Assembly (NCBI GenBank): GCA_026645935.1
Contig: JAPKMP010000018.1
Coordinates: 26,268 to 90,267 of the forward strand
Source of the DNA: Candidatus Villigracilaceae bacterium
GTDB lineage: Bacteria > Chloroflexota > Anaerolineae > Anaerolineales > Villigracilaceae
DNA: 64,000 nt
Direction of reading: 5' to 3'
The first letter of the stretch is position 1; each line of letters starts with the position of its first letter. Below are positions 1 through 7,563 of the stretch, piece by piece. The notes beneath the pieces were generated by a model. The model did not search any database, was not told where the DNA came from, and worked only from the letters and a program-made list of their open reading frames with translations. The position numbers were made by a program, and so were the translations under genes.

Positions 1-2
1 CG

Positions 3-593
3 GTGCTTTACGGCTTTCTGCAAAAAAAGGAGTGGGCTTGGTTCTGGGGCGCGGTCGCGGCGACCATTCAATTGCTGGTGGGTTTCTTCCCAGCCATCCC
101 TGCCATGGACAGCCACCTGCCCACCCCCACCTTGATCGTCTTTGCGCTGGGCGGTATCCTGTGGTTTGGTATGCTCTTCATCGGCGGCGTGAACGGGAAA
201 ATTATCACACTCACTTTCATTGCAGGCCTTGCGTATGTGTTGACGTTCATTGATGGCGTTGCGCCAATCGCCAAATTCACCACCTCGCGCGATAATCCCT
301 TTTGGAACGGGATGTACGTGATGACCCAGCAGGTCAGTTGGTGGGGCGCGGCGGCGTGGGCGATCTTCATCTTTGCAGTTTTGAGGAAGAGAGCATGGGC
401 GATTCCCGTCGGTATTTTCGCGGGGACGATGTCCATGTTGGCGGGATATCCATTGGGCTTGTACAACGCATTGGTGGAAGTACATCGCTTCTCAATGTTC
501 CTGCCTGCGCCTCTCTTTGGCACGGGGCTGTTGATCTACCTATTACTGCCATCCACGCGGAAGATGCTCGAGGAATGGAATGCCACTGCGTAA
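3..593 (+). CDS. Polytopic membrane protein, 5'-incomplete
   Basis: The frame is open to the left edge of the window; the first possible start seen is a GTG at base 3, so the true N-terminus probably lies outside. The visible 196 residues are mostly hydrophobic and give about six membrane segments, with a short polar C-terminus (KMLEEWNATA). I see no catalytic motif and do not recognise the family. It stands on the same strand as the membrane cluster that starts at 780, but a 186-base gap with its own operator separates them, so it may belong to the previous transcription unit. Function unknown. Confidence 0.7.
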   Translation: MLYGFLQKKEWAWFWGAVAATIQLLVGFFPAIPAMDSHLPTPTLIVFALGGILWFGMLFIGGVNGKIITLTFIAGLAYVLTFIDGVAPIAKFTTSRDNPFWNGMYVMTQQVSWWGAAAWAIFIFAVLRKRAWAIPVGIFAGTMSMLAGYPLGLYNALVEVHRFSMFLPAPLFGTGLLIYLLLPSTRKMLEEWNATA

Positions 594-699
594 CCGGTTC
601 GAGCGTGGAATCAGATCGAGGGATCAGCGAACAGGTATGGTCGTGTCTGGAAGCGATTTGTCTCGGAGCAGAATGAAGGAATTGCACACATCAGGTATT

Positions 700-715
700 T
701 GTGACATAAGTCACA
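700..715. promoter_or_regulatory. CRP/FNR-family operator
   Basis: The bases read TGTGACATAAGTCACA, a perfect inverted repeat that fits the CRP-type consensus TGTGA-N6-TCACA and also the FNR/Dnr layout of arms around four central bases. A second looser pair of half sites, TTGTG-N8-CACAA, follows at about 732-749. An AATAAT hexamer at 739-744 would place the operator centre near -43, close to the class II activation position. The site lies 65 bases before the membrane-protein cluster, so that cluster is probably controlled by a CRP/FNR-like factor. The identity of the factor (cAMP, oxygen or NO sensing) cannot be read here. Confidence 0.6.
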
Positions 716-779
716 GTATTTTAGATAATATTTGTGCAATAATTCACAAGAAGGACAATTTCATAATAAGGAGAATGCC

Positions 780-1379
780 ATGAAAGACATCATCTTCCTT
801 CTGCTCACCGGCGTGATCGCCGCGTACCTGTGCTGGTATTTTTATCAGCGCTACCAGTTGCACAAAGCACTGCATAACCTGTACTACTTGATGGGTTTTG
901 CGGTGCTTTTGGTTTCTGGATTGCTGCTCATCTTTCTCGGGATGGGAATCCTCGCCTCGCCCTACGTCCTGACAGTTGCCAGTCTGATCCCGTTGGGTAT
1001 TTCCATGGGGCTGGCTGAGGAATACTTTCCCGCCTGGAAGAGGGCATTCAAATGGTTTGCCGCACTTGGATTCCTTGCGATCGCTGTAACAAGCATTGGC
1101 GGGATGGATAATCTTCGGAAGATCGCGGTTCCGCTTTTTCACGGTATCGCTGGCCTTGTGATCTTCATCGGTCCATTCATTGCAAAAGGCGCGCCAAAAG
1201 GGTTTTGGTGGGTCGGCATCGGCGGATTGTTGATCGGGCTTGGCGGCATCGCGCTCGCTTTCATAACAATGGGCAGACAACTGCTATTCTTCAGCCCCGA
1301 GTTCGTCATGCTCATCATCACTCCCCTGCTATTCCTGATGACAGGGGCATATGCGCTGGGCTTCGCCAAGAAAGGATAA
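780..1379 (+). CDS. Polytopic membrane protein, paralog of 5038-5643
   Basis: A 199-residue protein that is hydrophobic throughout, with about six membrane segments. The ATG at 780 is chosen because AATAAGGAG lies just before it. It aligns along its whole length with the 201-residue product of 5038-5643. Shared stretches are LIF-LGM (about 50-56), SP-V (60-63), an IPL-GL stretch (about 70-78), HGIAG with His121, and a glycine-rich segment (146-156). This is the first gene after the CRP/FNR-type operator. The conserved HGIAG histidine inside a membrane segment could bind a metal or heme, but that is inference. I do not recognise a named family. Confidence 0.8.
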   Translation: MKDIIFLLLTGVIAAYLCWYFYQRYQLHKALHNLYYLMGFAVLLVSGLLLIFLGMGILASPYVLTVASLIPLGISMGLAEEYFPAWKRAFKWFAALGFLAIAVTSIGGMDNLRKIAVPLFHGIAGLVIFIGPFIAKGAPKGFWWVGIGGLLIGLGGIALAFITMGRQLLFFSPEFVMLIITPLLFLMTGAYALGFAKKG

Positions 1380-1384
1380 AAGTC

Positions 1385-1450
1385 CCCCATTCCCTACCCT
1401 TCCCCATCAAGGGAAGGGAGCCCCTCTCCCATGTTGGAGAGGGGTGGGGT
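1385..1450. repeat. Tandem GC-rich hairpins (intergenic repeat)
   Basis: Two adjacent imperfect palindromes occur here: CCCTTCCC with GGGAAGGG, then CCCCTCTCC (1421-1429) with GGAGAGGGG (1436-1444). No T-tract follows, so a terminator is unlikely. The layout looks like a dispersed intergenic element, placed between two co-directional genes of the same cluster. It may act as an mRNA stabiliser or attenuator. Confidence 0.5.
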
Positions 1451-1471
1451 GAGGGCGTTTGGAGGCTATTC

Positions 1472-3007
1472 ATGCAGTTTATGAAAACACGATTCAACTA
1501 TCTCTTCGGTTCGACAAAAGGGTTGACGCTGATCGCCATTGCGGTGGTTTCGCTCATCACTGCCATCTTCGGTACGCTTTCAGGACCGATGGTGGAATGG
1601 GGCATCCGCGATGTGGTCGTGCGCCTGTTGAAAATGGAATTGATACCGGCGGCGCGCGAAGGTCGCATCATCATGTTGTATCACACCATCGCCATGACCA
1701 TCGTCGCCATCGAAGTGTATTTCATCACTGAACTCGTCCCGATGAAGCGCCATGAGCAGACGATGATCAATGCCACGATCACCGTTGGTTATTTGATTTC
1801 GGTCGTCTTCGGCATGGCATTCGCTTACTGGGGGCGCAATTTCGCCTTTCATGGCTTGTTCCTTCTTGGGCAGTCGCTGGTGTTCTTTGCGGGCATCCTG
1901 CTTGCGGTGGCGCTCGTACCGTGGAAAAAAGAATACCGCCTGCCCGCGGACTCTCTCCTCGCCCGCACAAAAAGCGGACTTGACCTGGAGCGTGTTGCTT
2001 TCTTTGTTATGGCAGTATCCACCCTGCTTTCCGCCGCGTTCGGCGCGGTCTCAGGTTCGTACTGGAGCAACGGTCACGAAACCTTCCTCGCCGAAGACCT
2101 GATCCGTAACCCGTTCAAGACTTATCTGCAAAAAGCCATCATCGGTCACCTCCACATCATGCTGACCCTGATCGCCATCGCCATCACGCTCATCGTCGGG
2201 CGCTGGCTGAACTTCAAAGGCATCCTGCATCGCATCGCCATGCCGCTGATGATCTCAGGAACGGTCATCATCACTGCAGGCGCGCTCTCGGTGGTGTGGG
2301 TGGAAGCGGCACATACCATCATCTACGTCGGCTCAGTCTTCGTGATGCTGTCGGCGCTGTTCTTCGTCATCTATTCGTGGGGCATGCTCATCCGCGAAGG
2401 CACGGCGGGCATCGAAAAGCCGACTTTCGGGCAGAAGATCAAAGCATTGCTCCGCGACCCGATCAAGTTCGGTCCAGGCTGGCAAATGGTCTTCATGAAT
2501 TTCACCGTCAGCGGGGTGGGCATCTTCATGGCGGTCAAACTGACCGAAATCTTCCGCGTCTGGCCCCATCGTGAGGAGCGCATCATCCTGACGGGACACT
2601 GGCACATCCTCGCCAGCCTGATCGCCACCATCATCCTGTTCTACATCGCCGATCTTTCGGGGCTGAAGGGCAAAATCCGCAAATGGTTCGGCTGGACGAT
2701 CATCATCATGTCCAACATTGCCTTCGCTTCCGTGACCATTTTCTCGATGAAGCGTCTGTTCGTCACCGAAGCCGAGCAGCAAAACGTCGTCAACTGGACG
2801 ATGCTGCTGACCGACATCGGTCTGGCGACGGTGCTGCTCGTGTTGGCGATCTTCATGGTCTGGCGTTTGCTCGACCTGTTCAAGGCAAAAGGCTGGTGGA
2901 CGCAGGAATACAAATCGGAGATCAAGAGGTCGGCGGAAATCGAGATCGAGGAGCAGAAACGCAAACTCAAGGAACTCGAAGAAACTCTCAAGGAGGTGGA
3001 GAAATGA
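1472..3007 (+). CDS. His-rich polytopic membrane protein with internal repeats
   Basis: A 511-residue protein with about 12 membrane segments and a charged coiled-coil-like tail (about 480-511). The ATG at 1472 is chosen because GGAGG lies 7 bases upstream; the frame is open further back but that part covers an intergenic repeat. A module recurs about three times: FGTLSG (33-38) then His71; FGAVSG (190-195) then GHLHI (225-229); FTVSG (344-348) then GHWHI (375-379). A further membrane histidine is His281. The His-x-His pairs inside membrane helices recall heme ligands of heme-copper oxidase subunit I, and a heme O synthase-like gene lies nearby, but I see no full oxidase signature. A heme-binding membrane protein is the working guess. 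Its stop overlaps the next start by four bases (ATGA). Confidence 0.8.
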   Translation: MQFMKTRFNYLFGSTKGLTLIAIAVVSLITAIFGTLSGPMVEWGIRDVVVRLLKMELIPAAREGRIIMLYHTIAMTIVAIEVYFITELVPMKRHEQTMINATITVGYLISVVFGMAFAYWGRNFAFHGLFLLGQSLVFFAGILLAVALVPWKKEYRLPADSLLARTKSGLDLERVAFFVMAVSTLLSAAFGAVSGSYWSNGHETFLAEDLIRNPFKTYLQKAIIGHLHIMLTLIAIAITLIVGRWLNFKGILHRIAMPLMISGTVIITAGALSVVWVEAAHTIIYVGSVFVMLSALFFVIYSWGMLIREGTAGIEKPTFGQKIKALLRDPIKFGPGWQMVFMNFTVSGVGIFMAVKLTEIFRVWPHREERIILTGHWHILASLIATIILFYIADLSGLKGKIRKWFGWTIIIMSNIAFASVTIFSMKRLFVTEAEQQNVVNWTMLLTDIGLATVLLVLAIFMVWRLLDLFKAKGWWTQEYKSEIKRSAEIEIEEQKRKLKELEETLKEVEK

Positions 3008-4029
3008 AACGGATCATCATGTCGCTGCGAGCAGTTTTCGCGAAGCAGCCCCCTTCTTCAAACGGGAGGTTTCTTCGGGCTATCGCCCTCGCAACGACAT
3101 TAATTCTGATCGCATCCTGCGCCCCTGCCCCAAGTGTTGCCGCAATCACGCCTCCTTACATTGACACGGGAATTGATCACGAATCCTGGGCTTTGATCCC
3201 CGCTGGAAGTTTCCCTTACGGACAGCATGATCACATCACGGACGTGGATTACGACTACGAAATGATGGTCACGCCGGTCACCAACGAGCAGTTCGGCCGC
3301 TTCCTGAACGAAGCGTTGGCGGCAGGCGCGATCCGCGTCGGCGAGGTGGAGGTCGAGACTGGCGAGCAGGTTTGGGTGGAGGTCGGAGCGCATGGCTTTT
3401 ATCCGGGCGATCCTTATGACGGGTACAAGCACGAAGAGGAGATCAAGCCCGGCGACAAACTCTTCTTCCCCACCGAAGCGGATGGGGTGCGCATCACGTT
3501 CGATGGTCAGATCTTCCGCGCGATCCACGAATACAGCAACCACCCCGCCACGATGGTGACCTGGTTCGGTGCGAAAGCCTATTGTGAGTTCTACGGCTGG
3601 CGTCTGCCAAGCGAGATCGAATGGGAAAAAGCCGCACGCGGCACAGAGTTGGTGGATGGGCGCGGACTAGCCTTCCCGTGGGGCACACACATCGAGCGCA
3701 ACAACGCCAACTATTATTCGTCGTTCGACCTGTTCGTGAAGATGTTCGGCAAACTGGGCAACACCACGCCTATCGGTTTTTACAACGGCAAGACATACAC
3801 ACTTGCGGAGGGCAGTTACACAACGCTGGATTCCGCTTCGCCCTACGGACTGTATGACATGGCAGGCAACGTCTGGCAGTGGACGGGCGACGACTATCCC
3901 AAACAGCATTACCGTCACATGCGCGGCGGAAGTTTTTACTCGTACGAAGTGGACCTGCGCGTGTGGAAGTTCAACAGCGCGGGACCCCAGCACTACAGTC
4001 CGCAGGTTGGGTTCCGTTGTGCGCGGTGA
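3004..4029 (+). CDS. SUMF1/FGE-domain lipoprotein
   Basis: A 341-residue protein with a lipobox (LIASC, Cys at about 39) after a hydrophobic stretch, so it is probably anchored to the outer face of the membrane. The rest is a formylglycine-generating-enzyme-like (SUMF1) domain: PVTNEQFGRF, RLPSEIEWEKAARG, PYGLYDMAGNVWQWTGD, MRGGSF and the terminal VGFRCAR. The paired active-site cysteines of true FGE are not present near the C-terminus, so it is more likely a binding or scaffold domain. It is translationally coupled to the preceding His-rich protein by ATGA, which suggests one complex. The DNA for its n-region contains a copy of a dispersed intergenic repeat. Confidence 0.85.
   Translation: MKRIIMSLRAVFAKQPPSSNGRFLRAIALATTLILIASCAPAPSVAAITPPYIDTGIDHESWALIPAGSFPYGQHDHITDVDYDYEMMVTPVTNEQFGRFLNEALAAGAIRVGEVEVETGEQVWVEVGAHGFYPGDPYDGYKHEEEIKPGDKLFFPTEADGVRITFDGQIFRAIHEYSNHPATMVTWFGAKAYCEFYGWRLPSEIEWEKAARGTELVDGRGLAFPWGTHIERNNANYYSSFDLFVKMFGKLGNTTPIGFYNGKTYTLAEGSYTTLDSASPYGLYDMAGNVWQWTGDDYPKQHYRHMRGGSFYSYEVDLRVWKFNSAGPQHYSPQVGFRCAR
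3018..3102. repeat. Dispersed palindromic repeat copy inside a CDS
   Basis: The bases coding for residues about 6-33 of the SUMF1 lipoprotein match the intergenic element at 45088-45187 (reverse complement) in order: a TGCGAG start, then GAAGCA, a CGGGA-G-TTTCTTCGGGC core, then the end GCCCTCGCAACGACA. The other copies are intergenic. Here the element reads in frame without a stop and supplies the n-region and part of the hydrophobic core of the signal peptide. Confidence 0.65.
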
Positions 4030-4034
4030 AGAAG

Positions 4035-4134
4035 CAAACAAGTAGACAGGCAAACAAGTAGACAGGTATACTTGCCGCCTGAGATCACTACCCTGTTTCC
4101 TTGTTTACTAGTTTACTTGTGTACCTGTCTACAT
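4035..4134. repeat. Direct and inverted repeat array between genes
   Basis: The left half has two direct copies of GCAAACAAGTAGACAG followed by GTATACTTG. The right half carries the complementary sense (TTGTTTACTAG, TTTACTTGTG, TACCTGTCTAC). The whole can fold into a long imperfect hairpin of roughly 35-40 bp per arm. It ends just before the TAGGAG ribosome site of the next gene. It has no T-tract and is probably a dispersed non-coding element. Confidence 0.6.
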
Positions 4135-4146
4135 TAGGAGTAATCA

Positions 4147-5037
4147 ATGACCACCATCGCCGCTCAATCGCAAATCGTAAATCTGAAATCGAAAATCAGA
4201 GCCTACTGGGCATTGATCAAACCCCTGCAATCGGGTTTGCTGCTTGCAACAGGATTGGCTGGCTACATGAGCGCGCGTTGTCCCGTGTTTAACATGGGAA
4301 CCATCCTGCAGCTCTCAGCAAATTTGTTTCTCGCCATCGCGGGAAGCACCGTCCTCAACATGTGGTGGGACCGCGACATCGACGCCAAGATGGGACGCAC
4401 GGAAAAACGAGCCACATCGAAGGGACTGGTGGAGGAAAACGAAGTCCTGCGCGTGGGCTTGATCCTCTCGGTCATCGGCGTCGGCTGGGCGGTGGCGATG
4501 GACGCGCTGTACGGTCTCATCGTCTTCGCAGGTCTGTTCTTCGACGTGGTCGTGTACAGCATATGGCTCAAACGCCGCACCGCGTGGAGCATCGTCTGGG
4601 GCGGCATTTCGGGTGCGATGCCCATTCTCGCGGGGCGTGCGCTCGGTCTCGGCTACATTGACTGGGTCGGCGTCACCCTCGCGTTCGGCATCCTCTTTTG
4701 GATCCCGACCCACACGCTCACTTTCAGCATGAAATTCGCCAAAGATTATGAAGCCGCTTGTGTCCCGACCTTCCCATCCACGTATGGTCTTGCCATCACC
4801 CGCGCCACTATTGCAATCTCATCCATACTTGCCGCGGCTTCCATGATTGTCGCAGGGTATGGCATCGGCATGGCCTGGGGTTTCCTGCGACTGCTCGGCG
4901 TTTTATCTGCGGGTTTGCTCATGCTGGCGGTCGCCATCACCTTCAAACCATCCGAACGCGTCAACTTCGGTTTGTTCAAGTATGCATCCATTTACATGCT
5001 TGCCGCGATGATCCTGGTTGTGCTGGAAGTCATCTAA
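4147..5037 (+). CDS. ctaB: UbiA-family protoheme IX farnesyltransferase-like protein
   Basis: A 296-residue protein with about nine membrane segments, the usual length for heme O synthase (CtaB/CyoE), which adds a farnesyl group to heme b in the membrane. The first Asp-rich motif is NMWWDRDIDAKMGRT (71-85), very close to the CtaB form. Next come YSIWLKRRT (137-145), IVWGGISGAMP (149-159), then PTHT (187-190) and AKDYEAACVP (198-207), matching the CtaB order. The ATG follows TAGGAG. Prenylated heme is used by heme-copper oxidases, so this gene is the strongest clue that the cluster makes a heme protein. A different UbiA substrate cannot be excluded. Confidence 0.8.
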   Translation: MTTIAAQSQIVNLKSKIRAYWALIKPLQSGLLLATGLAGYMSARCPVFNMGTILQLSANLFLAIAGSTVLNMWWDRDIDAKMGRTEKRATSKGLVEENEVLRVGLILSVIGVGWAVAMDALYGLIVFAGLFFDVVVYSIWLKRRTAWSIVWGGISGAMPILAGRALGLGYIDWVGVTLAFGILFWIPTHTLTFSMKFAKDYEAACVPTFPSTYGLAITRATIAISSILAAASMIVAGYGIGMAWGFLRLLGVLSAGLLMLAVAITFKPSERVNFGLFKYASIYMLAAMILVVLEVI

Positions 5038-5643
5038 ATGAGGTTTTCTTCCCTTGACCGCGTCCTTCTGTTGCTCACTGTCCTGCTGGCATCCTATCAA
5101 GTTTCGGCAGGCATAGATGGGTTTGGGACTCTCCCCATCGTCGCCTATACCATCGCCTTCGGCGTGATTCTCGTCGCGGCGCTGCTTATTTTTATTTTGG
5201 GGATGGAGGTGCTGGACTCTCCCGTGGTCATCATCGTCTCTACGATCATTCCACTGAGCCTTGCTGTCGGTCTCGTCTGGCAGCACCTCGCCTCCCTGCG
5301 GACCTCGTACCTGGTCTTCGCCATTATCGGTTTCCTTGCTGTGACTCTAACCCGCACGATTCAGATACCCGGAAAGTCCCCCACCTTTGTCCTTGCCATC
5401 ACCCACGGCATCGCGGGTATGACGATATTTTTACTGCCCATCATTCTTTCCATCCAGGGAGCGGTGAAGCCGCTCTTCTCTCTTGTGGGAGTCGGCGGCG
5501 CGTTGATCGGTATTGGCGGCTTGTTTCTTTCGTTTTTGAAGACCGGCAAACCCATCCTGTCGAGAGGGATGATCATGAGGTTGTTTCCAATGTTGCTCCT
5601 GCTGACAACAGCCCTTTTTGTAGCAGGTTTCAAATTCGGCTAA
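5038..5643 (+). CDS. Polytopic membrane protein, paralog of 780-1379
   Basis: A 201-residue membrane protein with about six hydrophobic segments. Its ATG directly follows the TAA of the CtaB-like gene, so the two are probably co-translated. It shares with the 199-residue protein at 780 the blocks LIFILGM (50-56), SPVV (61-64), HGIAGM (123-128) and a glycine-rich stretch (GVGGALIGIGG). The two copies flank the His-rich protein, the SUMF1 lipoprotein and CtaB, which suggests they are two related subunits of one membrane assembly. No named family recognised. Confidence 0.8.
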   Translation: MRFSSLDRVLLLLTVLLASYQVSAGIDGFGTLPIVAYTIAFGVILVAALLIFILGMEVLDSPVVIIVSTIIPLSLAVGLVWQHLASLRTSYLVFAIIGFLAVTLTRTIQIPGKSPTFVLAITHGIAGMTIFLLPIILSIQGAVKPLFSLVGVGGALIGIGGLFLSFLKTGKPILSRGMIMRLFPMLLLLTTALFVAGFKFG

Positions 5644-5646
5644 TCC

Positions 5647-5673
5647 GTAGCGCAGGTCTGAGACTTGCGCTAC
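5647..5673. repeat. Hairpin GTAGCGCA...TGCGCTAC
   Basis: Arms GTAGCGCAGGTCT and AGACTTGCGCTAC pair with one G-T wobble and almost no loop. There is no T-tract after it, and a good AAAAGGAG ribosome site for the next gene follows. Likely an intergenic repeat or a processing hairpin. Confidence 0.5.
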
Positions 5674-5696
5674 TTTTTCTATAAAAGGAGAAAACA

Positions 5697-6386
5697 ATGT
5701 CCACAAATAGTTTCTTTGCCAGGTTCCTGCGATTCATCGGCATCGTGCTGATGGGCTTGACGGGTGGCTTCACCCTGCTGGGTGGAATCGGCACTTCCTG
5801 CGCTGCATTCAATCCCATTGGATTCGGCGACAGCATGGCCTTGCTCGCGCCGTTCCAATGGCTCTACATTCTGTTCGTTTTGGTCGGGGTGGTTCTTGGC
5901 ATCATGGGCATCCGTGCCACAATCATGCTCGTGAGAGGCTCGGACAAGTCCTACCGATATGCGCTCATCGTGTTGATCGCAGGCGTTGTCATCGGCTTCA
6001 TCCACATTTTCGCCTCGCGTGCCTTGCGCGGCAAGTCCATGCCGGTGGATGCAGTGGTGTACACCACGCTTCTAACTCTGGTGATCTTCCTGCTCTTCAA
6101 GGTACCGACGATCTGGCAGGGTGTCGATTTTGCGAAAGCCAAAACCAGCCAGAACAAACCGGCAGGCGGCGCGGCGGCGATCCTGCTGGGAATCATGACC
6201 CTCACCATCCAATTCACAATGGGAACAACGCACACCTGGGGCGGGATCAATTATGCGGACGCTTTCAACGCGTCCATGACTGTGATCGGGATCGGATTAC
6301 TATTGCTGGGGGTGGGAATCTTCGTCAGCATGGCGAAGGCTTGGGAGAAAGGATACAGGCTTGAGTTAAAGAACCGAGCCGCGTAA
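5697..6386 (+). CDS. Polytopic membrane protein at the end of the heme/His cluster
   Basis: A 229-residue protein with about seven membrane segments. The ATG follows AAAAGGAGAAAACA. Histidines occur near membrane borders (GFIHIFAS, GTTHTWGG). No family is recognised. It is the last gene of the plus-strand cluster and is followed at once by a strong hairpin terminator, so it likely belongs to the same transcription unit as the CtaB-like and His-rich proteins. Confidence 0.75.
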   Translation: MSTNSFFARFLRFIGIVLMGLTGGFTLLGGIGTSCAAFNPIGFGDSMALLAPFQWLYILFVLVGVVLGIMGIRATIMLVRGSDKSYRYALIVLIAGVVIGFIHIFASRALRGKSMPVDAVVYTTLLTLVIFLLFKVPTIWQGVDFAKAKTSQNKPAGGAAAILLGIMTLTIQFTMGTTHTWGGINYADAFNASMTVIGIGLLLLGVGIFVSMAKAWEKGYRLELKNRAA

Positions 6387-6406
6387 AGTCCGGTGCATGT
6401 CCCCTC

Positions 6407-6450
6407 GAAACGACATCCCCGTCTTCATGGCGGGGATGTCGTTTCTATTT
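6407..6450. terminator. Bidirectional terminator
   Basis: Perfect 15-bp arms GAAACGACATCCCCG (6407-6421) and CGGGGATGTCGTTTC (6431-6445), followed by TATTTTT. It lies between converging genes and overlaps the stop codon of the minus-strand gene. Confidence 0.85.
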
Positions 6451-6945
6451 TTCCACTTTATCCGGCATACTTACGGATGGAGATGCGGCTGACTTTCGCA
6501 ACTGGTCTTCCTGCACCATGCGGATGCCGTTATTGACCTGATTGCTGAGTTTGGCGATCTGATCCTGCAATTGCATGAGCATATCGAGGACGTAATTATC
6601 AGCGTCGGCGCGGATGGCTTCGGCTTCGGCACGCGCCTGCGAAACGATCTGGTCCGCGCGGCGCTGGGCTTCCTGCGTGACGATATCCTTTTGGACCAGC
6701 TGGTCCGCTTTGTCACGCGCGATCTGCAGGGTGCGGTTGGATTCCTCCTGGGCTTGCGCCATGACGCGTTCGCGCTGGGCTACGATCTGTTGGGCTTTCT
6801 TCACCTCTTCGGGGATCGTAATCCGCATCTGGTCGATGAGCTCGAGCATCTTATCTTCATCAACAACAACGTTATGCGTGAAAGGCACAGCCTTCGCATC
6901 GTTGAAGAGTTCTTCGAGACGGTCGATTAATTGAAGAATGTCCAT
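6445..6945 (-). CDS. Coiled-coil protein (ATP synthase b-subunit-like/DivIVA-like)
   Basis: A 166-residue, mostly helical, charged protein without a membrane segment. Residues about 40-130 form a long coiled coil rich in Ala, Glu, Gln and Arg (for example ADQIVSQARAEAEAIRADAD). Such small coiled-coil proteins are often labelled ATPase or F0 b-like and stand beside coaD in related genomes; a role in division or envelope organisation is possible but not shown. It lies 41 bases downstream of coaD on the same strand, so it is probably co-transcribed. Confidence 0.7.
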   Translation of the reverse strand: MDILQLIDRLEELFNDAKAVPFTHNVVVDEDKMLELIDQMRITIPEEVKKAQQIVAQRERVMAQAQEESNRTLQIARDKADQLVQKDIVTQEAQRRADQIVSQARAEAEAIRADADNYVLDMLMQLQDQIAKLSNQVNNGIRMVQEDQLRKSAASPSVSMPDKVEK

Positions 6946-6986
6946 AAGTCACTCGCGAATGGGGTGATTTCCCTTATTCTAGCACA

Positions 6987-7505
6987 TTAATCCCGAAGCG
7001 CATTCGGCAGGGACTGTTCCCCCATTTGGGCGACTTTCTCCTTCAAAGCCCGGTCAACGTGCGGCGGCACCATGCTGGAAACATTGCCGTCGAGCATGGC
7101 AATCTCGCGCACGGTGGATGATGAAAGGAAGGTGTGCTGTTCAGCAGTGATAAGCGCGACCGTTTCGACCGCATCCCCCGCCAGACGCTGGTTCGCCAAT
7201 GCCATGCGGAATTCGAACTCGAAATCGGAAAAAACCCGCAGCCCGCGCACGATGACATGCGCATCGATCTTCCTGGCAAACTCGATGGTCAATCCGCTGT
7301 AGCCGGTGACTTTGATCTTGGCGTTATCCTTGAACGCCTCTTTCACCAGTGCAATCCGCTCCTCTGGTGAAAACATAAGCGACTTCAACGGCTTGTCGTA
7401 AACCGCCATCACCACTTCATCGAACAACTTCGAGGCGCGGTTGGCAATGTCCATGTGGCCGTAATGGATCGGGTCGAACGTTCCGGGAAATAAGGCTCTG
7501 ACCAT
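6987..7505 (-). CDS. coaD: Phosphopantetheine adenylyltransferase
   Basis: 172 residues, near the usual 160. It transfers AMP from ATP to 4'-phosphopantetheine, the penultimate step of coenzyme A synthesis in the cytoplasm. The nucleotidyltransferase signature PGTFDPIHYGHMD (7-19) contains the HxGH motif (14-17). The second signature is SSSTVREI (about 127-134), and the inner region shows FEFEFRMALANQRL. The ATG follows GGAGAAAC. It lies downstream of recG, separated by a hairpin repeat. Confidence 0.95.
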   Translation of the reverse strand: MVRALFPGTFDPIHYGHMDIANRASKLFDEVVMAVYDKPLKSLMFSPEERIALVKEAFKDNAKIKVTGYSGLTIEFARKIDAHVIVRGLRVFSDFEFEFRMALANQRLAGDAVETVALITAEQHTFLSSSTVREIAMLDGNVSSMVPPHVDRALKEKVAQMGEQSLPNALRD

Positions 7506-7524
7506 GTTTCTCCAAAATTTCTTT

Positions 7525-7560
7525 ATTCGTAGGGACTCGATCTATCGCGTCCCTACGAAT
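7525..7560. repeat. Perfect 12-bp inverted repeat between recG and coaD
   Basis: Arms ATTCGTAGGGAC (7525-7536) and GTCCCTACGAAT (7549-7560) with a 12-base loop. It lies just after the recG stop in the direction of transcription. No good T-tract follows, so it may be a dispersed repeat acting as a partial terminator or an mRNA boundary. Confidence 0.6.
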
Positions 7561-7563
7561 TAT

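Noticed and set aside
1421..1444. Intrinsic terminator in the membrane cluster
   Set aside because: The hairpin is strong but no T-run follows and the next gene has a good ribosome site.
1472..3007. Classical heme-copper oxidase subunit I
   Set aside because: His-x-His pairs are present, but the full set of oxidase ligands and the usual loop motifs are not seen, so only a loose resemblance is claimed.
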